From the NCBI RefSeq assembly GCF_000272105.2, contig NZ_AJZD02000003.1, forward strand, positions 28,886 through 92,885: 64,000 bases of DNA. Reading direction: 5' to 3'. This DNA is from Vibrio splendidus 12E03. GTDB lineage: Bacteria > Pseudomonadota > Gammaproteobacteria > Enterobacterales > Vibrionaceae. Under the pieces are notes generated by a model. It saw nothing but the letters and a program-made list of their open reading frames with translations, did not search any database and was not told the origin of the DNA. Below, piece after piece: positions 1 through 9,242 of this stretch. The first letter of the stretch is position 1. Each line of letters starts with the position of its first letter. Position numbers and translations under genes: made by a program.

Positions 1-1004
1 ATCATCTCATCCGTTCCAGTGCTCTCTAGCGAGAACGCTTGAGCTAATTTGAATGCGTTTGGCATATAGAATTCCGGCAGAGCTTCAATCACAACCGGCA
101 TCAATACCGTGTTGGCATCGCCATGCGAGATATGGCTAATCGCACCAAATGCATGAGCACAGTTGTGGATTGGGATACCGCCCAGTGAAGAGTAGAACGC
201 AGAGATCGCCATCGTGCTCGCTTGAAGAAGATTGCCGCGTGCCGTTAGGTTTTCAGGCTCCTCAAGTGCCACGGGTAAATTTTCAACAATCAGTTTTGCA
301 GCTTGAATGCCGTAAGCATCGGTAAAGGCATTGCTCATTGGAGAAACAATGGCCTCAACGGCGTGCGTTAATGCATCCATTGCTGTTGAGCGAGTCAGAT
401 GAGCTGGTAGTTTGGTGGTAACAGTCGGATCAAGAATCGCAATGTCAGCTTCTAAACCAGACGCCACCAAACTTGCCTTAATGTTTTCATGCTCGTTGTA
501 AAAAACAGCAATCGGAGAAGCTTCTGCGCCCGTGCCTGCTGTTGTTGGCACCGCAATGTGGGGCACTCGAATGTCTTCGTTATTTGGCCACACTTCCATA
601 AAGCCACCGCCGGCAATCACAGTGCGGATATCATCAATCTGTTTATGAAGTGCGTATTTCACGCCTTTCGAAGCATCAATCACACTACCGCCACCGACTG
701 ACAAAATAGCGTCTGCATTCAAGTTATTCGCAAACTCAATTGCAGAGTTAATGTTGTCGCACGTCGCATCCGGAGCAATGTCGGTATATACGCCGACGAG
801 TTGCGCAGCATCTTGGCTAGCTTCCGGATTAACAAACAGTGCCGAGAATTGCTCAACAAAGCCCAACGATTCCAAGCCCTTATCAGAAAAAAGCACGACT
901 CGCTTCGCACCCAATCGAGCAAACAGAGACGGAATATTTTCGATGCCGTTCTCCTGAGCGTGAACAATGGTTTTCAGTTGAAAATTAAAATTATTGGCTG
1001 TCAT
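1..1004 (-). CDS. Iron-containing alcohol dehydrogenase (group III), C-terminus cut by window edge
   Basis: About 334 codons are visible; the gene runs off the left edge. The ATG at 1004 opens a reading frame with the nucleotide-binding segment GGGSVIDASKG, followed by the family core PTTAGTGAEASP, and the metal-ligand His segments DALTHAVEA and SHGDANTV. These are typical of the Fe2+ NAD(P)-dependent alcohol dehydrogenases, which interconvert alcohols and aldehydes in the cytoplasm. A palindrome of TetR-operator type lies 46 bp upstream (1050-1065). The same motif precedes the aldehyde dehydrogenase at 3092, so the two enzymes probably act in one alcohol-to-acid detoxification or assimilation route under one repressor. 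The substrate cannot be read from sequence. Confidence 0.93.
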   Translation of the reverse strand, partial: MTANNFNFQLKTIVHAQENGIENIPSLFARLGAKRVVLFSDKGLESLGFVEQFSALFVNPEASQDAAQLVGVYTDIAPDATCDNINSAIEFANNLNADAILSVGGGSVIDASKGVKYALHKQIDDIRTVIAGGGFMEVWPNNEDIRVPHIAVPTTAGTGAEASPIAVFYNEHENIKASLVASGLEADIAILDPTVTTKLPAHLTRSTAMDALTHAVEAIVSPMSNAFTDAYGIQAAKLIVENLPVALEEPENLTARGNLLQASTMAISAFYSSLGGIPIHNCAHAFGAISHISHGDANTVLMPVVIEALPEFYMPNAFKLAQAFSLESTGTDEM

Positions 1005-1049
1005 GGTGGTTACCTCATTTCTAGTTGATGACTAAACAATAACCAATAC

Positions 1050-1065
1050 AAACCGGTCGGTCTAG
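1050..1065. promoter_or_regulatory. TetR-type operator copy 1
   Basis: AAACCGGTCGGTCTAG is an inverted repeat of two 6-bp arms around a GT centre, with one arm mismatch. It matches the perfect copy at 3135-3150, and both lie 43-46 bp upstream of a start codon. The motif style fits TetR/AcrR repressors. No cognate regulator gene is in the window. Confidence 0.6.
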
Positions 1066-1121
1066 GGTGTAAATGTCAAAGATATGTCAATTAAGATCCT
1101 TGAAGATCATTTCGCACATAC

Positions 1122-1145
1122 AAAAAAACCCGCAAATGCGGGCTT
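1122..1145 (-). terminator. Rho-independent terminator after the 147-aa membrane protein
   Basis: Read on the minus strand, a CCCGC/GCGGG stem with an ATTT loop is followed by seven T. It lies 36 bp downstream of the stop at 1181 and separates this unit from the alcohol dehydrogenase promoter. Confidence 0.85.
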
Positions 1146-1180
1146 AGGAATATTTGATTCAATGAGTTAAACAACCGAGG

Positions 1181-1624
1181 TTAACGCAAGTGAGCGGGCA
1201 CCTTGGTTTTATCTCGATTGAGGTAATAGTAGAGATAAACCAAAGAGTAGATGGTTACAAACGCGTCAAGCGCAAACACACCACTCCAACCGTAAAACCA
1301 CTCATAGTCATTAATACAAACGTTGTATAAGAAGATGCCAACAAACATCGACTTCTCAAACGCGCTGTAAATCATGGTCGAAGTACGTAGTGACTTGTAC
1401 TTGGCAGAGAACATCAAAAGCACGCCAATACAACCAACCATCACCCCCCAGTGCTGATAAGTACCCAACAGGTACTCTTTGTTTTCCATCATCGCCTCGT
1501 TGTAGGAGAACAGCGTCTGCATACTCCAATCCGGTGCCAGAAAGGTAGAAAAAGCAGTCGCAGTCAACAATCCCGTAATCATCAAATAAGACTTCATGGT
1601 TCTTTCAAAAAAACGTTCTAACAT
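1181..1624 (-). CDS. Small integral membrane protein, function unknown
   Basis: This is a 147-residue hydrophobic protein with about four predicted membrane segments (roughly residues 15-32, 58-75, 88-105 and 115-137) and a basic C-terminal tail (RDKTKVPAHLR). The ATG at 1624 has a good ribosome site (AGAGGT). It lies 52 bp downstream of the aldehyde dehydrogenase and is followed by a terminator, so it is very likely co-transcribed. I do not recognise the family. Its context suggests a membrane partner in aldehyde/alcohol metabolism or stress, but that is inference. Confidence 0.8.
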   Translation of the reverse strand: MLERFFERTMKSYLMITGLLTATAFSTFLAPDWSMQTLFSYNEAMMENKEYLLGTYQHWGVMVGCIGVLLMFSAKYKSLRTSTMIYSAFEKSMFVGIFLYNVCINDYEWFYGWSGVFALDAFVTIYSLVYLYYYLNRDKTKVPAHLR

Positions 1625-1676
1625 AAGTAACCTCTTAAATAATTTCTAAAATGAATAGCGGAATGTCAGGTGCGAT

Positions 1677-3092
1677 TTACTTGCCTAGCATGTTCATCAC
1701 AGCCGTCTTTAATTCGTTGTCTTCTTTTGAAAACAGATGCTTAACGCGATGATCTAAGCCGGTTTCCAATACTGTTTTAGCGTGAGAGAAGGTGATAAAC
1801 CCTTCTTTGCCGTGATAATTGCCCTGCCCTGATTCGCCAATGCCACCAAACGGCGCGTCATCAACCGCTAAATGAAAAACACAGTCATTGATACACATGC
1901 CACCGGAGTGAACTTGGTGCTTAACCTGAGCCTGTAAGCTCAAATCAAAGCTCATTAGGTAGAGTGCTAACGGCCTTGGTTTGCTATTGATGACTTGGAA
2001 CGCCTCTTCGACATTGCGATACGTAATCAAGGGCAATAATGGGCCGAAAATTTCTTCGTTCATCACCTTGGATGACAGGCTTGGTTCAACGATCAAATGT
2101 GTCACCAAGCGATGAGTATCTAGGTCCATCGCTTCATCATGGCAAGCAACGATTCGTGTCCCTGCTTCCTGCTCTTCATTCAATAAACCAGCAATACGAT
2201 CACATTGGCGAGGGTTAATGAGCGAGGTTAAACTCTCAGAGTAGATCCCTTCATCAAACAGCTGTTGGTATTGTTTTTTGTACTCCAGAATGAAGGCTTC
2301 GAGCTTATCTTCAGGGAGTAGCACGTAATCTGGAGCGACACACACTTGGCCGTTGTTTAGGCTTTTACCATAAATGATTCGCTCTACCGCAATATCCATC
2401 GGCATGTCTTCTGCAACGATAACCGGCGACTTTCCACCCAGCTCTAGCGTGACTGGGGTTAGCGTATCAGCCGCTGACTTCATCACTTGGCGACCCACTT
2501 GGGTTGACCCTGTAAACAGAAGATGATCAAACGGCAACGCCGAAAATGCGGCTGCGATTTCTACCTCACCTTCAACCAAGCACACCTCATCGGCATGGAA
2601 AACTTCCGCCAATAGCGCTGTTAATACTTGGTTCGTCGCTGGGGTAAATTCGCTCATCTTGATCATGGCGCGATTGCCTGAAGCCAGAGCCGAAATAAGC
2701 GGGCCGACGGATAACATGATCGGGAAATTCCACGGGGCAATAATCCCGACGACGCCTTTGGGTTGATAAACCACTTCAACACGAGAGGTTGAAAGCAATG
2801 GGCCGGAATGACGAATTGAAGATGTCGACCAATGAGGCAAACATTCAATGCTGTGATCAATATTTCCGATACAAGGCAATATGTCAGCCATCAAAGTATC
2901 TTGTCGGCTGCGGTGACCATAGTCCTCACTCACAGCTACACACAAACGATCTGTGTAATCGATTAGCGCAGATTTAAGTGCGAGCAGATGCTCAATCCTC
3001 TCCGATATCGCTGGCATCGGTTTCTGTGCAAAAGCTCCCTGCATGCTGTTCAACGTCATGGTCATTTGTGTTGGCGTCAATTCGTGTTTCAT
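1677..3092 (-). CDS. Aldehyde dehydrogenase, coniferyl-aldehyde dehydrogenase-like
   Basis: This 471-residue protein of the NAD(P)-dependent aldehyde dehydrogenase superfamily is of the shorter class 3-like form. Visible motifs are GIIAPWNFPIML, FTGSTQVGRQV (cofactor loop), LELGGKSPVIV with the general-base Glu, NNGQVCVAPDY with the catalytic Cys, and EEIFGPLLPL. It oxidises aldehydes to acids in the cytoplasm. The ATG at 3092 follows GAGGTGATGT. The perfect palindrome at 3135-3150 sits 43 bp upstream, and the 147-aa membrane protein follows. The closest named family from memory is CalB-type coniferyl aldehyde dehydrogenase, but real substrate use is often broader. Confidence 0.9.
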   Translation of the reverse strand: MKHELTPTQMTMTLNSMQGAFAQKPMPAISERIEHLLALKSALIDYTDRLCVAVSEDYGHRSRQDTLMADILPCIGNIDHSIECLPHWSTSSIRHSGPLLSTSRVEVVYQPKGVVGIIAPWNFPIMLSVGPLISALASGNRAMIKMSEFTPATNQVLTALLAEVFHADEVCLVEGEVEIAAAFSALPFDHLLFTGSTQVGRQVMKSAADTLTPVTLELGGKSPVIVAEDMPMDIAVERIIYGKSLNNGQVCVAPDYVLLPEDKLEAFILEYKKQYQQLFDEGIYSESLTSLINPRQCDRIAGLLNEEQEAGTRIVACHDEAMDLDTHRLVTHLIVEPSLSSKVMNEEIFGPLLPLITYRNVEEAFQVINSKPRPLALYLMSFDLSLQAQVKHQVHSGGMCINDCVFHLAVDDAPFGGIGESGQGNYHGKEGFITFSHAKTVLETGLDHRVKHLFSKEDNELKTAVMNMLGK

Positions 3093-3134
3093 ACATCACC
3101 TCGTGGTTAAGATGAGCACACAATAATACAAAAC

Positions 3135-3150
3135 AGACCGGTCGGTCTAG
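3135..3150. promoter_or_regulatory. TetR-type operator copy 2 (perfect arms)
   Basis: AGACCGGTCGGTCTAG contains AGACCG-GT-CGGTCT, a perfect 6-bp inverted repeat, 43 bp upstream of the aldehyde dehydrogenase start. It is the same motif as at 1050-1065. Confidence 0.65.
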
Positions 3151-3295
3151 TGTTTTATTGTCAGAGAATCGTCAATGGAGTTTTGATTACAATCCAATGA
3201 GGCGGCTACAAACGGGGCAAAAAGTCAGGGGAATTTAAAATAAGAAGGCGTAACTAACACGCAGGGCAAATAGAGATTTTAAATGGCAGGATCAA

Positions 3296-3320
3296 AAATG
3301 GCCGCTTAGTGCGACCATTT
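3296..3320 (-). terminator. Terminator after the MarR-family gene
   Basis: On the minus strand AAATGGTCGC-ACTAA-GCGGCCATTT forms a 10-bp stem with one G-T pair, ending in a T run. It lies 48 bp past the MarR stop. Confidence 0.8.
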
Positions 3321-3367
3321 AATAGTTACTTAAGTTTTTGTTCTAAATAAACAATTTAAAAATTACA

Positions 3368-3850
3368 TTAGCTCTTGGCTACGTTTGCAATGCCTTCAAG
3401 TTGAAGTACTGGAGCGGCGTCGATGTCTTCTGCATTCATCATTGATGATACTCGCTGCATTGAAGAAAGCAGTAAGCTTTGCTCCCACGGCTCTAGGTTT
3501 TGGAATTTTTTAACGAAGTTATCTTGCAGCGGCGGTGGCGCATTGTTTAGCAGCTCTTGGCCTTTTTCCGTCAAGTTCGCATGCACTTTACGGCGGTCAG
3601 CAACACTACGGATACGTTGTACGTAGCCATTCAACTCTAGGCGATCGATGATCGTGGTTGTGGTGGCTTGGCTTACATTGGTGTGATTAGACAATTCTTT
3701 GATCGTCACATTACCCATTTCTTGGATTGCTCTCATTAAGATTAATTGAGGGCCAGTCAAACCATACTCTTTACTCAGCTTTTTCGAGTGTAAATCGATA
3801 GCGCGAATAATTTGTCGAATAGCGACCAGGATTTCGTCATGTTTGTCCAA
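3368..3850 (-). CDS. MarR-family regulator, CosR/EctR-like
   Basis: This 160-residue winged-helix regulator has the MarR pattern: an N-terminal dimer helix, a recognition region (IKELSNHTNVSQATTTTIIDRLE) and the wing D-R-R (VADRRKVHANLTEKG). It lies at the end of the proV side of the choline/betaine operon, on the same strand, but with its own 361-bp upstream region and its own terminator. From memory, Vibrio CosR and halophile EctR are MarR proteins of this size that repress compatible-solute synthesis and uptake genes, so a role in osmotic control of the neighbouring operon is likely. The exact orthology is not proven here. Confidence 0.85.
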   Translation of the reverse strand: MDKHDEILVAIRQIIRAIDLHSKKLSKEYGLTGPQLILMRAIQEMGNVTIKELSNHTNVSQATTTTIIDRLELNGYVQRIRSVADRRKVHANLTEKGQELLNNAPPPLQDNFVKKFQNLEPWEQSLLLSSMQRVSSMMNAEDIDAAPVLQLEGIANVAKS

Positions 3851-4211
3851 GATGCAGACCTTTGTACTAATATACTGTGAGTGATTTTACAGCGTCGAAG
3901 CGAAGAGCTCTCATGAAATCGGAGTCAGGACCGCTCGAATTACACTGTAAATTGATAAATTACGTCATTAATTTTTCCGCATTGTACTGATGTTCATACT
4001 ATTCTCAATCTTTTCTATGCCTCTGAATTTGCGCAGGGCAACACTTTTGCTCAATGAGTCACGATTTTCGCTCTTATATCGGCTAACAAGGTAACAAAAA
4101 GCCAGAAGTCGTTAACAAATAAAAAAGTAGAGCAGTCAAATAGGTAAAGATATTGTGATGGCCTCACTACCTATTTAATGTTTCGACATCTGACTATTTT
4201 AGTTCAAAAGA
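3851..4211. other. Intergenic region: MarR promoter and proV 3' end
   Basis: No gene is seen in these 361 bp. The part nearest 3850 must hold the MarR promoter. The part nearest 4212 holds a probable proV terminator hairpin (4138-4176). No operator could be assigned with confidence. Confidence 0.5.
4138..4176 (-). terminator. Probable hairpin terminator of the bet/pro operon
   Basis: AAATAGGTA and TACCTATTT form a 9-bp stem around a 21-nt loop that itself contains a GTGA/TCAC pair. It lies 36 bp past the proV stop. The T run is weak, so termination efficiency is uncertain. Confidence 0.5.
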
Positions 4212-5426
4212 TTAAGCAGCACTGTTTAGTTGAAAATTACCGGTCAGCGCGTTGTAGAACTCGCTGTTATCCAAGATCCCAACCAATTGATTGTCTTCAA
4301 CCAGCAAAATCGGATGGTTACTGATCTGCTTGAGCTTAATCGCATCACGCATACCAATTTCAGGGCTTGCCACTACGACACTCGATGCGTTGATAGCCGT
4401 TAAGTCGTCAGACTCACTCCACTCAACAAGTGCCAACGTCGGTTCACCTTTTACCGATAAAGCACCTTCACTCTGTTCAATCCAGAGATCTTTAGAATCG
4501 CAGATCTTCCAGCTTTCATTCTCTTGAGTCAGTGAGTCAAGAGGCTGCATCAAAGAACGGCCTTTAAGTACATTCAATGGGTTAGTATGAGCAACAAAGT
4601 CCTTCACGTATTCCGTTTTCGGTGTGAGTACGATCTCTTCCGGCTTACCGTGTTGGATCAGTTTGCCTGACTCCATGATCGCGATGTTGTTACCAATCTT
4701 CAGTGCTTCATCTAGGTCGTGACTCACGAACAGAATCGTTTTGTTGAGTTTGTTTTGCAGCGTGATCAGTTCATCTTGCAGTTGAGCACGAATCAATGGG
4801 TCAAGCGCCGAGAACGGTTCATCCATCAATAGAATGTCAGTATCCATGGCAAACGCTCGTGCCAAGCCGACACGTTGCTGCATACCGCCAGAGAGTTCAT
4901 GCGGATACTTGGTTTCCCACTCTGCCAAACCCACCATTTCAAGTTGTTCACGCGCTTTAGCACGACGAACATCTTTGGCGACACCTTGCATTTCAAGACC
5001 AAACGCCACGTTATCTAACACGTTTAACCAAGGCATTAAGGCAAATTTTTGGAACACCATAGAAACGCGGTGTGTGCGTAAATGACGCAGTGTCGCTTCA
5101 TCGCACTGCTCACCCAAATCCACCAGCTTATCGCCATCTTTGATTGCCAATGAACCACGGCTGATCTCATTCAAACCATTCACAGCACGAAGTAATGAAG
5201 ATTTACCCGAGCCCGATAAGCCCATCAGCACGCAGATCTCACCTTCTTCAACCGTGAGAGATACATTATCTACGCCCACGACTTGACCAGTTTCATCAAT
5301 GATCTCTTGACGAGTTTTCCCTTGGTCGAGTAGCTCGAGCGCTTGCTTCGACTTATCACCAAAAACAACATCAAGGTTTTTAATGGTAATCGCGTCCATT
5401 GTCTTTTTTTCCTGAGAGCTAGACAT
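4212..5426 (-). CDS. proV: Choline/glycine betaine ABC transporter ATP-binding subunit
   Basis: This is the ATPase of an osmoprotectant importer, about 404 residues. The nucleotide-binding domain shows Walker A GLSGSGKSS, the Q-loop MVFQKFALMPW, the signature LSGGMQQRVGLARA and Walker B ILLMDEPFSALDP, followed by SHDLDEA. The C-terminal ~110 residues are CBS-like (NHPILLVEDNQLVGILDNSEF), the part that senses ionic strength in related transporters. I chose the ATG at 5426 because AAGGAGG lies 8 bp before it; a start at 5459 would overlap proW. It is 2 bp past the proW stop, hence coupled. In Vibrio annotation the same genes are also called choline transporter choV. Confidence 0.95.
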   Translation of the reverse strand: MSSSQEKKTMDAITIKNLDVVFGDKSKQALELLDQGKTRQEIIDETGQVVGVDNVSLTVEEGEICVLMGLSGSGKSSLLRAVNGLNEISRGSLAIKDGDKLVDLGEQCDEATLRHLRTHRVSMVFQKFALMPWLNVLDNVAFGLEMQGVAKDVRRAKAREQLEMVGLAEWETKYPHELSGGMQQRVGLARAFAMDTDILLMDEPFSALDPLIRAQLQDELITLQNKLNKTILFVSHDLDEALKIGNNIAIMESGKLIQHGKPEEIVLTPKTEYVKDFVAHTNPLNVLKGRSLMQPLDSLTQENESWKICDSKDLWIEQSEGALSVKGEPTLALVEWSESDDLTAINASSVVVASPEIGMRDAIKLKQISNHPILLVEDNQLVGILDNSEFYNALTGNFQLNSAA

Positions 5427-5428
5427 GA

Positions 5429-6271
5429 TTAAGCCTCCTTCTGATTGGGTGTTTTGCACAAGCGATCAAGAATGATAGCGACTAATACAATCGCCAGTCC
5501 GGCTTCAAAACCTTGTGAGATGTTCACTGTGTTCAATGCACGAACAACCGGTTTACCAAGTCCGTCAGCACCAACAAGAGCGGCGATAACCACCATCGAA
5601 AGCGACAACATAATACATTGGGTGACACCCGCCATGATGCTTGGTAGAGCGGCTGGTAATTCAACTTTGAGCAGTAACTTCATGCGACTTGCACCAAAGG
5701 CTTTACCCGCTTCAATCAGCTCTTCAGGGACTTTCGTTACCCCTAAATAAGTCAAACGAATCGGTGCAGCTATCGCGAAAATAATGGTCGAGATTAAGCC
5801 AGGCACGATGCCCAAGCCGAATAGAACCAGAGTTGGAATCAAATACACAAACGTCGGAACGGTCTGCATTAAATCGAGAATTGGGCGCAACATCGTATAG
5901 AGCCAAGGACGGTGAGCAGCCATGATGCCAACCGGTACGCCAATTAATACGGAAATCGTTGTCGCCGCAAAGACGAGAACAAAGGTTTCCAGCATTTCTT
6001 GCCAGTAGCCGAGGTTAAGAATAGTCAGCAGTGCCGCGACCACAAAGATCACTAACGAAGGTTTACGGTGTAAGTACCATGCAATCGCAGCGGTAATCAC
6101 GATTGGCAGAGCAGGCGGCATCCACTTAAATACATCGACTAAAAACATAATGACGGTTTCTAGAAAAATCGAAATAGCGTCAAAGAATCCTGCTGCATTG
6201 ATTGTTAGCCAATCAACACCCGCTTCCATCCATTGTCCGACAGGGATTTTGTTTTCCGTAATAAAATTCAC
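5429..6271 (-). CDS. proW: Choline/glycine betaine ABC transporter permease
   Basis: This 280-residue inner-membrane permease has about six or seven membrane segments. Residues 1-100 hold a first hydrophobic part and a basic loop (WYLHRKPSL). The transport core carries the binding-protein-dependent permease EAA-like loop (EAGKAFGASRMKLLLKVELPAALPSIMAG). It works with ProX (periplasmic binding) and ProV (ATPase) to import choline or betaine under osmotic stress. It sits between proX and proV on one transcript, and a strong stem-loop (6291-6332) separates it from proX. Confidence 0.94.
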   Translation of the reverse strand: MNFITENKIPVGQWMEAGVDWLTINAAGFFDAISIFLETVIMFLVDVFKWMPPALPIVITAAIAWYLHRKPSLVIFVVAALLTILNLGYWQEMLETFVLVFAATTISVLIGVPVGIMAAHRPWLYTMLRPILDLMQTVPTFVYLIPTLVLFGLGIVPGLISTIIFAIAAPIRLTYLGVTKVPEELIEAGKAFGASRMKLLLKVELPAALPSIMAGVTQCIMLSLSMVVIAALVGADGLGKPVVRALNTVNISQGFEAGLAIVLVAIILDRLCKTPNQKEA

Positions 6272-6290
6272 AATATTGCCTTTTATTATG

Positions 6291-6332
6291 GGTGGGCTAC
6301 TTCAAACCAATCGCTAAATTGGCAAGCCCACC
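6291..6332 (-). promoter_or_regulatory. Intercistronic stem-loop between proX and proW
   Basis: GGTGGGCT pairs with AGCCCACC (8 bp), and an inner CCAAT/ATTGG pair extends the fold. There is no proper T run. Such hairpins downstream of binding-protein genes usually protect the upstream message or partly terminate, giving more binding protein than permease. The role here is inferred. Confidence 0.6.
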
Positions 6333-6366
6333 TTTATTATTTATGTAGCTGTTGAGATAGGTAGAA

Positions 6367-7338
6367 CTAAGCTTTAACTTGCTTTAGGTATTCAGTAACG
6401 GCTTGAGTCGCTGATTCACCTTTATGCGTTTTTACGTTGTCTAGCCAAGCTTCAACTTGTTGAGGGTTGTTGTTCAACCATTGTTGAGCCGCTTTTTCTG
6501 GCTTCACTTTTTGGTTAAGAATCTCTTCCATCAACTGGTTTTCCATCTCTAGAGTGAATTCTAGGTTTTGTAGAAGTTGACCGACGTTTGCACACTCAGA
6601 CAGGTAGTTTGAACGAACGTTAGTGTAAACATTCGCGCCACCGTAGTTAGGGCCGAAGAAGTCGTCACCGCCTGAAAGGTATTCCATCTCAACATTGCTG
6701 TTCATCGGGTGCGGAGCCCAACCAAGGTAAACAATCCATTGGCTACGGCGTGCTGCGCGTGATACTTGAGACACCATACCCGCTTCGCTTGATTCCACTA
6801 GGCTGAAATCTTTCAAGCCAAACGCGTCTGAATCAATCATTGATTGTATTAGGCGGTTACCGTCGTTACCCGGCTCGATGCCATAGATGCGGTCTTTAAA
6901 TTTGTCGGCATGTTTTGCTAGGTCGGCGAAGCTTTTTACACCTGAGTCGTACACGTATTTTGGTACGGCTAGCGTGTATTTTGCGCCTTCAAGGTTGGCA
7001 CGAACGGTTTCAACCGTGCCCTCTTCACGGTACTTAGCAATATCGCCTTCCATGGTTGGCATCCAGTTGCCTAGGAATACGTCAATATCGCCGTTCGCCA
7101 TTGAAGAGTATGTCACCGGTACTGAAAGTAGGTCGGTTTTGGTTTTGTAACCAAGGCCTTTTAATAGTTCAGAAGTAACGGCGGTTGTTGCGGTAATGTC
7201 AGTCCAGCCTACATCAGCGAAGCGGACGTTTTCACATTGCTGTGGTTCAATAGAAGCGTTAGCACCAAATGCAAATGAACTGATGGCTAATGTTGCTAAT
7301 ACCTTTTTTGTAGCGGTTTGTTTATGTTGAGTCGTCAT
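6367..7338 (-). CDS. proX: Choline/glycine betaine substrate-binding protein
   Basis: This 323-residue periplasmic binding protein has a signal peptide (about residues 1-28, ending GANAS). It is close to the ChoX type. Trp45 and Asp47 (GWTDI), Trp92 (LGNWMP), a Tyr-rich stretch near residues 118-128, Asn in EPGNDGN, and a later Trp (YLGWAPHP) match the aromatic box plus Asp that I recall for Sinorhizobium ChoX. This favours choline as ligand over betaine. It delivers substrate to ProW/ProV, and the imported choline would feed BetA/BetB encoded just upstream. A stem-loop follows the gene. Confidence 0.93.
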   Translation of the reverse strand: MTTQHKQTATKKVLATLAISSFAFGANASIEPQQCENVRFADVGWTDITATTAVTSELLKGLGYKTKTDLLSVPVTYSSMANGDIDVFLGNWMPTMEGDIAKYREEGTVETVRANLEGAKYTLAVPKYVYDSGVKSFADLAKHADKFKDRIYGIEPGNDGNRLIQSMIDSDAFGLKDFSLVESSEAGMVSQVSRAARRSQWIVYLGWAPHPMNSNVEMEYLSGGDDFFGPNYGGANVYTNVRSNYLSECANVGQLLQNLEFTLEMENQLMEEILNQKVKPEKAAQQWLNNNPQQVEAWLDNVKTHKGESATQAVTEYLKQVKA

Positions 7339-7457
7339 AATGATTCCTTTTTATCTTTCCTTTTTCTGCCCTAACTCATACTAATCAGGGCAGTTTTGCT
7401 GACTTTTGACTAATTTTGGTTGTTACTTTTTATTATTTTTATATCAATAACAGAGGC

Positions 7458-9170
7458 TTACGCTTCTCTTACTGGTTTATTGATTCTTTGCTTGTCTTGC
7501 CATTCAGGTGCAATCCACACTGGAACGTCCTGCTCTTTGAGCATTGGCTTACCCAAAATCAAATCGGAAGCACGCTCAGCCACCATAATGGTCGGGGCGT
7601 TAAGGTTGCCGTTTGGAATAACAGGGAAAACCGACGAATCGACAACGCGCAGATTATCAATACCGCGAACGCGACACTCTTCATCAAGCACTGCCATTGG
7701 ATCATCATCAGCGCCCATTTTGCAGCCACATGAAGGGTGATACGCACTTTCCACGTTCTGCTTAACCCATTCGTCGATTGCTTCATCAGAAGTCACACTT
7801 AGACCCGGCTGAATCTCCTCGCCTCGGTACACATCCATCGCAGGTTGCGACAAAATCTCACGCGTCAAACGAATACAATCGCGCCAATCTTGGCGGTCTT
7901 GCTCAGTCGAGATGTAGTTGAAAATGATCTCTGGCTTGGCATGCGGGTCAGCAGAAGTGATCGCAACCGTACCGCGACTCTCTGGCTTATTAGGCCCAAC
8001 GTGTACTTGAAAACCATGACCATCAAAGGCCGCTTGTCCGTCGTAACGCATCGCTGCTGGCAGGAAGTGATATTGAATGTTTGGCCACTTCAACCCTTTG
8101 CGAGAACGAATAAACGCGCACGATTCAAAGTGGTTAGTGGCACCAAGGCCTTTGCGAGTCAGAATCCACTCGGCGCCAATCATGCCCTTGCTGACCAAGC
8201 CAAGCTTACTGTTGAGCGTGATAGGTTCGTTGCAGTGATATTGAAAGTACACTTCTAGGTGGTCTTGAAGGTTCTCACCGACACCGCTTAGTTCGTGTTT
8301 AAGCTCAACGCCGGCCTTTTCAAGCACGGCTTTCGGGCCGATACCAGAAAGCTGAAGCAGTTGAACGGAACCGATAGAACCCGCTGAAGAGATCACTTCT
8401 TTGTTCGCCACAGCCACCTGGGTATTGCCTGACTTTTCAAACTCGACACCAACCGCTTTCAAGCCCGATTGACCATTTGAGTCTTGTGCTTCAAGTAGGA
8501 AACGACGCGCCACGATACCTTTCTTCAAGGTCAGGTTTGAACGCTTCAATGCTCGACGTAGATAAGCGTTAGAGGTTGAGGCTCTAACACCCTTGTCTAC
8601 CGTCATATGCATAGTGCCGAAGCCTTCTTGCTGGTAGCCGTTGTAATCGTTGGTTTCTGGGTAACCGGCATCTTTACCTGCATCGATAAATGCTTGGTAA
8701 AGCGGGTTGAGCTCCATATCGTTACCATTACAAGTGCCGACAGGGCCATTGTCGCCACGGTATTCATCACCGCCTTTGTTCCATGATTCAGCACGGCGGA
8801 AGTAAGGCAAACAAGCTTGGTAATTCCAACCCACTGCGCCCTCTTCTTCCCATTGGTCAAAATCACACGCGTGGCCACGAACATAAACCATGCCGTTAAT
8901 TGATGAGCTGCCGCCTAACACTTTGCCCCGTGGGCAGTGCAGTTCGCGTCCATCAAGACCCGGTTCTTGCTCTGTTTCAAATTGCCAAGCGTACTTTTCA
9001 GTATTCATTGGGTAAGAAAGTGCGGTTGGCATCTGGATAAAAATACTCTTATCCGTACCACCAGCTTCCAGTAATAAAACGCTATGTTCACCGCTTTCCG
9101 TTAGCCTATCCGCTAACACACAGCCGGCCGAACCCGCGCCGACGATAATATAATCGTAGCGTTGTTCCAT
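7458..9170 (-). CDS. betA: Choline dehydrogenase
   Basis: This 570-residue GMC oxidoreductase has an N-terminal FAD dinucleotide fold ([17 protein letters not shown]), the GMC signature [21 protein letters not shown] cut into adjacent motifs, and the C-terminal active-site region with [10 protein letters not shown] and [14 protein letters not shown] ending ([21 protein letters not shown]). It oxidises choline to betaine aldehyde, and can go on to betaine, at the inner membrane. Length matches the family (~550-570). It is co-directional with betB, 72 bp upstream, with an imperfect hairpin in the gap (about 9200-9223). Confidence 0.96.
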   Translation of the reverse strand: MEQRYDYIIVGAGSAGCVLADRLTESGEHSVLLLEAGGTDKSIFIQMPTALSYPMNTEKYAWQFETEQEPGLDGRELHCPRGKVLGGSSSINGMVYVRGHACDFDQWEEEGAVGWNYQACLPYFRRAESWNKGGDEYRGDNGPVGTCNGNDMELNPLYQAFIDAGKDAGYPETNDYNGYQQEGFGTMHMTVDKGVRASTSNAYLRRALKRSNLTLKKGIVARRFLLEAQDSNGQSGLKAVGVEFEKSGNTQVAVANKEVISSAGSIGSVQLLQLSGIGPKAVLEKAGVELKHELSGVGENLQDHLEVYFQYHCNEPITLNSKLGLVSKGMIGAEWILTRKGLGATNHFESCAFIRSRKGLKWPNIQYHFLPAAMRYDGQAAFDGHGFQVHVGPNKPESRGTVAITSADPHAKPEIIFNYISTEQDRQDWRDCIRLTREILSQPAMDVYRGEEIQPGLSVTSDEAIDEWVKQNVESAYHPSCGCKMGADDDPMAVLDEECRVRGIDNLRVVDSSVFPVIPNGNLNAPTIMVAERASDLILGKPMLKEQDVPVWIAPEWQDKQRINKPVREA

Positions 9171-9242
9171 ATTTTGATTTCCCTGAGATGAGTCAGTAGG
9201 GCTAGCTCTATTAAGCTAACCCATAAAATTGAGTGTTACGCG

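Noticed and set aside
5427..5459. Longer proV start (11 extra codons)
   Set aside because: It would overlap proW by 31 bp, while AAGGAGG is placed ideally for the ATG at 5426.
7416..7740. Two plus-strand frames of ~105 codons opposite betA
   Set aside because: They are antisense shadows of the conserved betA C-terminus.
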